Below are positions 26,290 to 34,004 of a stretch of DNA of 64,000 nt, one piece after another; positions within the stretch are counted from its first letter, which is position 1, and each line of letters starts with the position of its first letter. A model generated the notes under the pieces. The model was not told where the DNA came from and made no database searches. It was given only the letters and a program-made list of their open reading frames with translations. The position numbers were made by a program, and so were the translations under genes. The DNA is from Gordonia oryzae (GTDB taxonomy: Bacteria; Actinomycetota; Actinomycetes; Mycobacteriales; Mycobacteriaceae): NCBI RefSeq assembly GCF_003797185.1, contig NZ_RKMH01000008.1:1-64000 (forward strand). Reading direction: 5' to 3'.

Positions 26290-27579
26290 TCAGATCTCGC
26301 CGAACCGGCGCAGGGCCTCTTCCCGTTCGGCCTTGTGATCGACGATCGGCTCCGGATAGTCGTCGGTGCCGTACTCGGGCACCCACTGAGCGACGTAGGC
26401 GCCGTCGGGGTCGAACTTCTTCGCCTGCGCCTCCGGGTTGAACACCCGAAAGTACGGCGCCGCATCGGTTCCCGTGCCGGCCGCCCACTGCCAGCCGTGC
26501 TGGTTGGACGCGATGTCACCGTCGAGGAGCTGATCGAGGAACCACCCCGCCCCCCACCACCACGGAAGGTGCAGATCCTTGACGAGGAAGGACGCGGTGA
26601 CCATCCGCACCCGGTTGTGCATGAACCCGGTCTGCGCGAGCTGGCGCATGCCGGCATCGACGAGCGGAAAACCGGTGCGCCCCTTCTTCCACGCGTCGAA
26701 TCGTCGGCCGGCTGCGGCGTCGGTGTCGAGGTCGATGCCGTCGAATTGTCGATTCCAGTTGTGCCACGCCGAGGACGGCCAGTGATGAAGGACGTCGGCG
26801 TAGAAGTCGCGAAATGCCAACTCGCGCAGGTACGCCTGCGCGCCCTTGCCGGTGCCGGTCAGATCGGCGGCCAAGGTGCGCGGGTGGATGTTGCCGAACT
26901 TGAGGTACGCCGACATCCGGCTCGTCACATCGAGATCGGGCCGGTTGCGGTCGGCGTCGTAACCGGCGAGATCCTCGGCGACGAACTCGGCCCACCGTGC
27001 CAGGGCGGCAGTCTCGCCAGCGGGGATGTCGGTCGTCGTGGGCGCCTGGGGGATTCGGATGCGACCGGAGCCGGTGAGGTCGGACGGGTCCAGGAGATCA
27101 CTGGCGCTGACCGACGTCGACGCGGGTGTGCGCCACCCATGATCACGCCACTGCCGGAAGAACGGCGTGAAGACCTTGTAGGGGCTGCCGTCGGATTTGG
27201 CGACGCGCCCGGGCGAGACCAGATACGGCGAACCGACCGGCTCCCAGGACACATCGCCGACGGCGTCGAGCGCCGCGACCACCGCTTCGTCGCGACGGCG
27301 CCCGAACGGCGAGAAGTCCTCGGAGACATGCACCGACGACGCCCCGACGGCATCGACCAGTCGGGGGATCTCGTCATCGGGACGCCCGCGGACGACGAGA
27401 AGCCGACCGTCGAGGCGCTCATCGAGCTCGCGCAGCGAATCGACGAGGAATGCCAGGCGCCGGTCGCCGGCTGACTGCTCCAGCCGGGGGTCGAGGACGA
27501 AGCAGATCAGGACGCGATCGGCGGCGGCGAGCGCCTCGGCGAGTGCGGGCAGATCACTGAGCCGCAGATCGCGGCGCAA
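26290..27579 (-). CDS. phr: Deoxyribodipyrimidine photolyase, class I
   Basis: The protein is a light-driven repair enzyme for pyrimidine dimers. The N-terminal antenna domain opens with RRDLRLSDL. The FAD-binding half carries the hallmark block TGFPLVDAGMRQL, FMHNRVRMVTASFLVKDL, DGDIASNQHGWQW and PYFRVFNP. The start is odd: the conserved ALLW residues before RRDLR are encoded just upstream (27580-27594), yet no ATG, GTG or TTG lies between them and the in-frame stop. The gene may start at TTG 27579, losing those residues, or at a non-standard codon such as CTG 27588. It lies 75 bp after the FKBP gene. Confidence 0.9.
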   Translation of the reverse strand: MRRDLRLSDLPALAEALAAADRVLICFVLDPRLEQSAGDRRLAFLVDSLRELDERLDGRLLVVRGRPDDEIPRLVDAVGASSVHVSEDFSPFGRRRDEAVVAALDAVGDVSWEPVGSPYLVSPGRVAKSDGSPYKVFTPFFRQWRDHGWRTPASTSVSASDLLDPSDLTGSGRIRIPQAPTTTDIPAGETAALARWAEFVAEDLAGYDADRNRPDLDVTSRMSAYLKFGNIHPRTLAADLTGTGKGAQAYLRELAFRDFYADVLHHWPSSAWHNWNRQFDGIDLDTDAAAGRRFDAWKKGRTGFPLVDAGMRQLAQTGFMHNRVRMVTASFLVKDLHLPWWWGAGWFLDQLLDGDIASNQHGWQWAAGTGTDAAPYFRVFNPEAQAKKFDPDGAYVAQWVPEYGTDDYPEPIVDHKAEREEALRRFGEI

Positions 27580-27654
27580 CCAGAGCAGGGCCGTGCCGGT
27601 CGGCTCCGATACCGCTGCGGCCGACCCACCCCGGGTGCGTGTGGCGGCGGAGAT

Positions 27655-28023
27655 CTATCCCACGCCCAGCAGGTCGATGACGAAGACCAGGGTGCGGCCC
27701 GAAAGTCGGTGCCCCGTACCGGGAGGGCCGTATGCCAGGTTCGGGGGCACGGTCAGACGGCGACGGCCGCCGACCTTCATTCCGGGGATTCCCTCTTGCC
27801 AGCCCGGGATCAGCCGCTCGAGCGGGAAGTGCGCGGACTGACCGCGATCCCACGACGAGTCGAACTCCTCGCCCGACTCGAAATCGACTCCGACGTAATG
27901 GACATCGACGACGTCACCGCGCTGGGCCTGCGCACCGTCACCCTCGACGAGATCGACGACCTCGAGTTCGGCGGGGGCGGGGCCCTCCGGGAATTCGACT
28001 TCTGGCTTTTCGGTACTGGTCAT
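27655..28023 (-). CDS. FKBP-type peptidyl-prolyl cis-trans isomerase
   Basis: The protein has 122 residues, a single FKBP domain without a signal peptide, so it is cytoplasmic. Family motifs are GDVVDVHYVGVDFESGEEFD, the active-site region LIPGWQEGIPGMKVGGRR and the closing LAYGPPGTG plus LVFVIDLLGV. It catalyses proline isomerisation in protein folding. It sits 82 bp after the citrate synthase gene on the same strand and 75 bp before the photolyase, so the three may be one transcript. Confidence 0.9.
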   Translation of the reverse strand: MTSTEKPEVEFPEGPAPAELEVVDLVEGDGAQAQRGDVVDVHYVGVDFESGEEFDSSWDRGQSAHFPLERLIPGWQEGIPGMKVGGRRRLTVPPNLAYGPPGTGHRLSGRTLVFVIDLLGVG

Positions 28024-28105
28024 CGGAACTCTCCTTTGAGTCGTCGGTTCTCTGGTGGTTCGGGCTCCTCGTGGACGAGAGGGCCCGCCTAGCCGGGCGA
28101 GCGCC

Positions 28106-29428
28106 TCAGCGATCCCCGCGTGCGACGTAGTCGCGCTCGGTGTAACCGGTGTACAGCTGACGCGGACGACCGATCTTGCCGGTCGGATCGGAGTTCATCT
28201 CCCGCCAGTGTGCGATCCAGCCGGGCAGCCGGCCGAGCGCGAACAGCACGGTGAACATCCGGGTCGGGAAGCCCATCGCGCGATAGATGACGCCGGTGTA
28301 GAAGTCGACGTTCGGGTAGAGCTTGCGCTCGATGAAGTAGTCGTCGTTGAGGGCGACCTCTTCGAGGCCCTTGGCGATGTCGAGCAGGTCGTCCTGCACA
28401 CCGAGGGAGGTGAGGATCTGATCGGCGGTCTTCTTCACGATCGCCGCACGCGGGTCGTAGTTCTTGTAGACCCGGTGCCCGAAGCCCATCAGCTTGACGC
28501 CGGCTTCCTTGTTCTTGACCTTGGTCATGAACGCCTGGGTGTCGCCGCCGGAGTTCTTGATGTCCTCGAGCATCTCGAGAACAGCCTGGTTGGCACCGCC
28601 GTGCAGCGGGCCCCACAGGGCGTTGATGCCGCCGGAGATCGAGGTGAACAGGTTGGCCTGCGACGACCCGACCAGCCGGACCGTCGACGTCGAGCAGTTC
28701 TGCTCGTGATCGGCATGCAGTATGAACAGCATGTCGAGGGCCTTGGCGACCTCGGGATCGACCTCGTATGGCTCGGCCGGGAAGCCGAAGGTCATCCGCA
28801 GGAAGTTCTCCACCAGACTCAGCGAGTTGTCCGGGTAGAGGAACGGCTGGCCCGCCGACTTCTTGTAGGCGTAGGCCGCGATCGTCGGCAACTTGGCCAG
28901 CAACCGAATGGTCGACAGTTCGACCTGCTCGGGGTCCTTGGGGTCCAACGAATCCTGGTAGTACGCCGACAACGCGTTGACGGCGCTGGAGAGCACCGGC
29001 ATCGGGTGGGCGTTGCGCGGGAATCCGTCGAAGAACCGTTTGAGATCCTCGTGCAGCAGGGTGTGCCGCTGGATCTTGTTGGTGAACTCCTCGAGCTCGG
29101 TCGGGGTCGGCAGTTCGCCGTAGATCAGCAGGTAGCTGACCTCGATGAACGTCGACTTCTCGGCCAGCTGGTCGATCGGGATGCCGCGGTAGCGCAGGAT
29201 GCCCGCGTCGCCGTCGATGTAGGTGATCGACGACTTGGTGGATGCGGTGTTGACGAATCCACCGTCGAACGTGGTCAATCCGGTCTCGGACAGGAACTTG
29301 CCCAGTTCGACCGAATCGCTACCCTCGGTGGCCTTCAGGATCGGGAGCTCGAGTTGCCCACCGGGGTAAGTGAATGTTGCCGAAGCCGCATCGGTTGTGC
29401 CGTCGGCCGGGACTGTTTCAGCGGACAC
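28106..29428 (-). CDS. gltA: Citrate synthase, type II (GltA2-like)
   Basis: The protein has 440 residues from GTG 29428. Catalytic motifs are present: LHADHEQNCSTSTVRLVGS, GPLHGGANQAVLEML and GFGHRVYKNYDPRA, with the active-site aspartate in the LYPNVDFYTGV segment. The N-terminal beta domain of type II enzymes is present (GQLELPILKATEGSDSVELG). It condenses oxaloacetate and acetyl-CoA in the TCA cycle. A second, shorter citrate synthase is encoded at 40023-41150. Upstream on the minus strand a tandem TAGGTTAGGT could be a -10 region. Confidence 0.95.
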   Translation of the reverse strand: MSAETVPADGTTDAASATFTYPGGQLELPILKATEGSDSVELGKFLSETGLTTFDGGFVNTASTKSSITYIDGDAGILRYRGIPIDQLAEKSTFIEVSYLLIYGELPTPTELEEFTNKIQRHTLLHEDLKRFFDGFPRNAHPMPVLSSAVNALSAYYQDSLDPKDPEQVELSTIRLLAKLPTIAAYAYKKSAGQPFLYPDNSLSLVENFLRMTFGFPAEPYEVDPEVAKALDMLFILHADHEQNCSTSTVRLVGSSQANLFTSISGGINALWGPLHGGANQAVLEMLEDIKNSGGDTQAFMTKVKNKEAGVKLMGFGHRVYKNYDPRAAIVKKTADQILTSLGVQDDLLDIAKGLEEVALNDDYFIERKLYPNVDFYTGVIYRAMGFPTRMFTVLFALGRLPGWIAHWREMNSDPTGKIGRPRQLYTGYTERDYVARGDR

Positions 29429-29495
29429 TCGTGGACCCCTTTACTCAGGTGCGAGATTTTCCTCTTCGCCCATGACGGGCTCTTGAGAACCTAAC

Positions 29496-30440
29496 CTAGT
29501 CTCCCCCGAGCTCGCTCGCCCACGGAGGGTCCGCCCCTGGATGCGAGACAGTGATCCCGGCCACCTTCACGGCGAACCGTGCCACCTCGCGCCATTGCTC
29601 GTCGTCGAGGTCACGCACCGCGGACGACGACAGCGCACCAGCGCGGTCGAGGTGGTGGAGGATCGCGCCCATGATGCTGTCACCAGCACCGATGGTGTCG
29701 GCAACGGCCACCTGGGGCGCCGGGATATGGCTCGAGTTCGACGCGGTCACGACGTCGATGCCGTCGGCGCCGGCGGTCACGAGCACCGCGCACACCCCGG
29801 CGTCGAGCCAGTCGGCGGGACGCGAACCGTTCGGTCCGCGGCCGAGCCACTCGGCGTCGGCATCGGAGAGCTTGACCACGTCGACCGCGTTCATCCACGA
29901 CGCGAAGCGGGCGCGGTAGGCGTCGGCGTCTTCGATGACGGCCGCACGGATGTTGGGGTCGCACACGACGAGCCGCCCCTCCTCGTGGCAGCGACGCATC
30001 GTCGATTCGTACACGCTCGCACCTGGCTCGAGAACCAGTGACAGCGTGCCGAAGCCGACCGCCGCGACCGTCGGCGCGAACGGCCCGGGGTCGGTGACGA
30101 GCCGATCGGCGGTGCCCTCAACGTAGAACGAGTAGTGGGCCGACCCGTCGGCGCCGATGGTCGCCAGGGCCAGGGACGTCGGCTCGGCATGCCGTTGGAC
30201 CAGGGTCGTGCCGACGCCACTGTGCCGCAACGCCGACATGATGGCCTCGCCGTAGTCGTCGGTCGAGACCGCCGAACAGAACGAGACTTCACTTCCCAGC
30301 CGCCCCAGGGTGATCGCGACGTTGAACGGTCCCCCGCCCAGGGCCGGCTGCAACGGGGGCAGTTGCCCGCCGCCGACACCTGGTGGCGCCGTGGCCACCA
30401 CGTCGACGAGCGCCTCCCCGCACACGACGATCTCGCTCAT
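29496..30440 (-). CDS. PfkB-family carbohydrate kinase (fructokinase-like)
   Basis: The protein has 314 residues. The N-terminal signature is GGGPFNVAITLGRLG, and the C-terminal ATP-site signature is DTIGAGDSIMGA, with the catalytic aspartate in GAGD. Family members phosphorylate sugars such as fructose or ribose, or nucleosides. No sugar transport or isomerase gene is beside it, so the substrate is open. It converges toward neither neighbour: gltA follows on the same strand after 67 bp, and pxpB is divergent. Confidence 0.88.
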   Translation of the reverse strand: MSEIVVCGEALVDVVATAPPGVGGGQLPPLQPALGGGPFNVAITLGRLGSEVSFCSAVSTDDYGEAIMSALRHSGVGTTLVQRHAEPTSLALATIGADGSAHYSFYVEGTADRLVTDPGPFAPTVAAVGFGTLSLVLEPGASVYESTMRRCHEEGRLVVCDPNIRAAVIEDADAYRARFASWMNAVDVVKLSDADAEWLGRGPNGSRPADWLDAGVCAVLVTAGADGIDVVTASNSSHIPAPQVAVADTIGAGDSIMGAILHHLDRAGALSSSAVRDLDDEQWREVARFAVKVAGITVSHPGADPPWASELGGD

Positions 30441-30576
30441 CGAACGATTCCGACCACTGTGTGAGTTCGTCCCGCCGTCACGGCATCAGTCTGCCATCGC
30501 TTGACGGCACCGATCTCGGCTACGGGTGAAACGACGACGAGACCACCACAGCAGCGTGCGGGTAGATTCGACGGGC

Positions 30577-31242
30577 ATGAACGAGTTGCCCGCGGGACGC
30601 GACGCGGTGCTGCTCGACTTCGGTGACGACCCACTGGCGGTGCGCCGAGCACACCGGGCACTGCGCGCGGCCGCGAACGCGGGCGATCTGCCCGGTGTGA
30701 GCGAGATCGTGCCCAGCGCATCGACTGTCCTCGTTCAGTTCGAGCTGGGAATCGGCGCGGATTCGTTGGGCATCCGCCGGGTGTTGCGGGGTGCGGTCAC
30801 CGACGACGACGCGACGCCGGACACCGACGACGAGGTGGCGATCACCGTGACCTACGACGGCGTCGATCTCGATGCCGTCGCCACCACCCTGGGGTGCGGA
30901 GTCGGCGATGTGGTCACCGCGCACACCGCGACAAGGTGGCGTGTTCAATTCATGGGTTTCGCACCGGGATTCGGCTACCTCGTCCCCGAAGATGCCGACA
31001 ACCCGCTGCTCCGGATCGGCCGACGTGCGCAGCCGCGCACCCGGGTGCCCGCCGGCGCGGTGTCCGTCGCAGCCGGATACAGCGCGATCTATCCGCGTCC
31101 GAGCCCCGGGGGATGGCAGCTGTTGGGCCGCACCAGTATCCGACTGTGGGACGAAACGGCGCATCCGCCATCTCTGCTGGCACCGGGAACGTTCGTCCGG
31201 TTCGTCGACGCCGCCCGTGGTGACACCGGAGAGCCGCGGTGA
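30577..31242 (+). CDS. pxpB: 5-oxoprolinase subunit PxpB (KipI family)
   Basis: The protein has 221 residues from ATG 30577. The KipI/allophanate hydrolase subunit 1 motifs are FMGFAPGFGYL and PRTRVPAGAVSVAAGYSAIY, ending in GGWQLLGRT. With PxpA and PxpC it would form an ATP-dependent 5-oxoprolinase that recycles pyroglutamate to glutamate. The stop overlaps the pxpC start (GTGA). A PxpA (LamB/YcsF) gene is not in the window. Confidence 0.9.
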   Translation: MNELPAGRDAVLLDFGDDPLAVRRAHRALRAAANAGDLPGVSEIVPSASTVLVQFELGIGADSLGIRRVLRGAVTDDDATPDTDDEVAITVTYDGVDLDAVATTLGCGVGDVVTAHTATRWRVQFMGFAPGFGYLVPEDADNPLLRIGRRAQPRTRVPAGAVSVAAGYSAIYPRPSPGGWQLLGRTSIRLWDETAHPPSLLAPGTFVRFVDAARGDTGEPR

Positions 31243-32111
31243 ACGCGATTGAGGTGATCAGCCCCGGCCCGTTCGCGACGATTCAGGATCTGGGTCGGCC
31301 CGGGCTGGCCCATCTCGGTGTCCCCCGGTCGGGTGCCGCCGACGTCGTGTCGATGACACTCGCCAATCGCCTTGTCGGAAACCGGGAATCGGCTGCCGTT
31401 ATCGAGGCAACTATGGGCGGCATACGGATTCGCTCGCGGCGAAGGCTGGTGATCGCAGTGACCGGGGCGGGTGCACAGGTACTCGTCGACGACGTGCCCG
31501 TAGGCCTCGGCGCGACCGTCACCGTGACCGCGGGCTCGGAATTGGCCGTGTCGGCGCCGATCTGGGGTTGTCGCAATTACGTTGCAGTGCGAGGCGGAAT
31601 CCAGGTCGGCGCGGTCCTCGGTTCACGATCCACCGATACGTTGTCGGGGCTCGGGCCACCGCCGTTGTCGGCAGGTGATGTGCTCGAAGTCGGCGTCGAG
31701 AGCGGAGCGTGGCCCGCGGTGACCCAAGCGCCGGTCACGGCAATACCACCGCCAGTCGTCGAACTCGATGTGAGTGCAGGTCCGCGTTGTGGGCGCCTGC
31801 ACCGGGTCGGGGATCTGATGGCCGGCGAGTGGGAGGTGAGCGCCGATGCCGATCGGGTCGGGGTGCGGCTGGGGCGGCCAGATGGGTCGGATCATCCGTT
31901 GTTGCACCACGGTGCCGATGTCGGCGAACTTGCCTCCGAAGGCGTCGCCCACGGGTCGGTTCAGGTCCCTCCCAACGGGCAGCCGGTGTTGTTTCTCGCC
32001 GATCATCCGGTGACCGGCGGCTATCCGGTCGTCGCGGTACTCACCGCTGGGGCGCTGGCGCGAGCGGCTCAGCTGGTCGCCGGCAACCGGGTGCGTTTCC
32101 GCTCTCGGTGA
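31239..32111 (+). CDS. pxpC: 5-oxoprolinase subunit PxpC (biotin-dependent carboxyltransferase-like)
   Basis: The protein has 290 residues from GTG 31239, coupled to pxpB. It shows the allophanate hydrolase subunit 2 / KipA pattern: ISPGPFATIQDLGRPGLAHL, GVPRSGAADVVSMTLANRLVGN and ATMGG near the N-terminus, and FLADHPVTGGYPVVAVL near the C-terminus. It is the partner subunit of PxpB. The gene ends 24 bp from a convergent secreted-protein gene. Confidence 0.9.
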   Translation: MNAIEVISPGPFATIQDLGRPGLAHLGVPRSGAADVVSMTLANRLVGNRESAAVIEATMGGIRIRSRRRLVIAVTGAGAQVLVDDVPVGLGATVTVTAGSELAVSAPIWGCRNYVAVRGGIQVGAVLGSRSTDTLSGLGPPPLSAGDVLEVGVESGAWPAVTQAPVTAIPPPVVELDVSAGPRCGRLHRVGDLMAGEWEVSADADRVGVRLGRPDGSDHPLLHHGADVGELASEGVAHGSVQVPPNGQPVLFLADHPVTGGYPVVAVLTAGALARAAQLVAGNRVRFRSR

Positions 32112-32135
32112 GTGCCGGCGACCAACCCGTAGCGG

Positions 32136-32612
32136 TCACCACAGGTCGTAGCCGACGTTGACGGCCGGGTAGCCGGTGTTGATGTGTGCGTTGATTCGGT
32201 AGCTGCCACTGGTGGTTCCGGTGGCGTTCAGATTGACTGCGCCCTTGGCATTCTCGATGTTGTAGACCGCCTTGGGACCGGCCGCGCCGATCCGGTAGGA
32301 GACCATGACGTTCTCCGATGAGCTGTGCGGGGCGTGGGAGACGATGATCTCGGTGGCACCGGGAGCCAGCTGTGCCCGCGGGGACTGCACCCACTGCCCA
32401 GCTCCCGGAGTGGCGCTCTGCAAGAACTCGGTGCGGTTGGTGTGATTGGTGATCGTCATGGCCACAGTCGGCTCACCGGGATGGGTGGTCGGGACGGTAC
32501 CTGCGGTGGCCAGACCCGCTCCGCCGAGCACCAATCCGGTGCCGACTCCGAGGCCGGCGAGACCGATGAGTGCGCGGTCACGAAGGCGGCGGGCTGCGGT
32601 GGTCGTGTTCAT
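32136..32612 (-). CDS. Secreted protein of unknown function
   Basis: The protein has 158 residues with a clear signal peptide (RALIGLAGLGVGTGLVLGG, cleavage near LATAG). The mature ~120 residues are beta-rich with many Asn/Thr (MTITNHTNRTEFLQSATPG, SPRAQLAPGATEIIVSHAP) and end in GYDLW. The NHTN...LAPGAT pattern is loosely like small secreted beta-sandwich proteins such as aegerolysins, but I do not claim that. A good ribosome site (AGGGAG) precedes the ATG. It is divergent from the oxygenase gene; a perfect palindrome lies between them. Confidence 0.75.
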   Translation of the reverse strand: MNTTTAARRLRDRALIGLAGLGVGTGLVLGGAGLATAGTVPTTHPGEPTVAMTITNHTNRTEFLQSATPGAGQWVQSPRAQLAPGATEIIVSHAPHSSSENVMVSYRIGAAGPKAVYNIENAKGAVNLNATGTTSGSYRINAHINTGYPAVNVGYDLW

Positions 32613-32746
32613 GGGGGTCTCCCTTGTGTCTATTGCCGCCGGTCCGGGTGTGGCCGGCGGTCCGTGGTGTTTCTGACACCCATGACTCTGCCGTCGAGGA
32701 GCGGCTCCTCTCTTCAGCTGACCGACCGATTCTCCGGAGGAACCGC

Positions 32747-32768
32747 GCCTCCCCCGATCGGGGGAGGC
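32747..32768. promoter_or_regulatory. Perfect 22-bp palindrome in a divergent promoter region
   Basis: Two 11-bp arms (GCCTCCCCCGA and its exact complement) meet without a spacer. The site lies 51 bp upstream of the MpaB-type oxygenase start and 134 bp upstream of the secreted-protein start, inside the 207-bp spacer between these divergent genes. No T-run follows, so an operator is likelier than a terminator. No adjacent regulator gene is present. Confidence 0.5.
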
Positions 32769-32819
32769 ATGACTCGACGTTGTTGACTCCAGGCTGAGAC
32801 GCTTCTAGAATTTCGTCTC

Positions 32820-33818
32820 ATGCCCCAGGTTGCCACTCCACCCGACACCGCAGTGCTTGGCCCGGACTCGTTGACGTGGCAGATCTGGGGGACGTGGACC
32901 GGTATGTTCCAAGGCCTGTGGGCGGGGTCGATGCAGAACATGCATCCCAAGTTGGGACAGGCCGTGTGGGATCACTCGGACTTCTTCGGGGAACGATGGC
33001 AGCGTTTGCTGCGGTCGTTGTATCCGATCAGCGGCGTCGTCTTTGACCCGGTGGCCACCGATCGCGCGGCCACGACCGGCCAGGAAGTGCGCGACTATCA
33101 CCGCACCATCAAGGGGACTATGCCCGACGGATCGCGTTATCACGCACTCGATCCCGATGTCTTCTACTGGGCACATGCCACCTTCTGGTATGGCAATGTT
33201 CGCCTCTGCGAGCGATTCGGACCCTGGCTCACCGAGGCTCAGAAACGTCAGCTGTTCGAGGAGTCCAAGGTCTGGTACGCACAGTACGGCGTATCCATGC
33301 GACCGGTTCCCGACACCTACGAGGACTTCCTCGAATACTGGGATCACATGTGCCGCAATGTGCTCAGAGACCACGAGTCGGTGCGCACCGTCCTCGACAT
33401 CGGCTCACTACCACCCCCGCCGTTTCTGTCGTTCATTCCGGAGGGCTTATGGCGTCGTCACATTGCGCCACGGAATGCGCGCTTCTTCGTGTGGCTGACC
33501 ACCGGCTTCTACGACGAACCCATCCGCGAGATGATGAACCTGCAGTGGAGCGAGGCCGACGAACGACGATTCCGACTGCTGGGCAAGGTGATCAACCTCG
33601 TCATGCACCGACTGACGCCGAAACGCTATCTCCGGCATCCCCGTCCCCGTGATGCGTGGGACCGAGTCCACGGACGCGTACCACACTCGGCACCCCTGGT
33701 GGAGACGCCCGCCCGCAATCTGCCACCAGAAGCCGAGCGCGACAACCCGATTCACTACTGCCCGGTGCATGCCGCCCGCACCGCCGACTATCCAACGCAC
33801 GTCCACGCATCACTCTGA
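32820..33818 (+). CDS. MpaB/Lcp-type oxygenase family protein (DUF2236)
   Basis: The protein has 332 residues. The DUF2236 core is visible: YRYHALDPDVFYWAHATFW-like motif (SRYHALDPDVFYWAHATFW) with a conserved histidine, MRPVPDTYEDFLEYW and a helical C-terminal half. The family includes latex-clearing protein and fungal MpaB, which bind heme and cleave prenyl chains. No signal peptide is seen. The C-terminal ~40 residues are Pro/His-rich. No clear ribosome site precedes the ATG. The substrate is unknown. Confidence 0.8.
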   Translation: MPQVATPPDTAVLGPDSLTWQIWGTWTGMFQGLWAGSMQNMHPKLGQAVWDHSDFFGERWQRLLRSLYPISGVVFDPVATDRAATTGQEVRDYHRTIKGTMPDGSRYHALDPDVFYWAHATFWYGNVRLCERFGPWLTEAQKRQLFEESKVWYAQYGVSMRPVPDTYEDFLEYWDHMCRNVLRDHESVRTVLDIGSLPPPPFLSFIPEGLWRRHIAPRNARFFVWLTTGFYDEPIREMMNLQWSEADERRFRLLGKVINLVMHRLTPKRYLRHPRPRDAWDRVHGRVPHSAPLVETPARNLPPEAERDNPIHYCPVHAARTADYPTHVHASL

Positions 33819-33837
33819 CCGACGCTCTTCTCCCGAT

Positions 33838-33964
33838 GGTCGAGGTTCACCCCCCGATGGTCGAGGCGCCCTTCCCCCTGGGTGGTCGAGGACTTCCCCC
33901 TGGGTGGTCGAGGACTTTCCCCCGATGGTCGAGGTGCGAGGCGCGTGCGCCGAGCCTCGAGACC
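33838..33964. repeat. GGTCGAGG mini-repeat array ending in a 44-bp dispersed repeat
   Basis: Five GGTCGAGG units occur at 33838, 33859, 33884, 33906 and 33927, spaced 21-25 bp apart, in a C-rich context. The last merges into an inverted copy (33921-33964) of the 44-bp dispersed repeat, four changes from the copies at 35.7-36.0 kb. The block fills the spacer between the oxygenase and the 13E12 gene; no gene is supported in 33819-34004. Confidence 0.75.
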
Positions 33965-34004
33965 TCTTGCACCGCAGCTGGTTCCACCCCACAGCAAAAC
34001 CCCG

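Noticed and set aside
28055-29494. Plus-strand frame of 479 codons opposite citrate synthase
   Set aside because: It is a shadow of gltA with no motif; citrate synthase catalytic motifs are on the minus strand.
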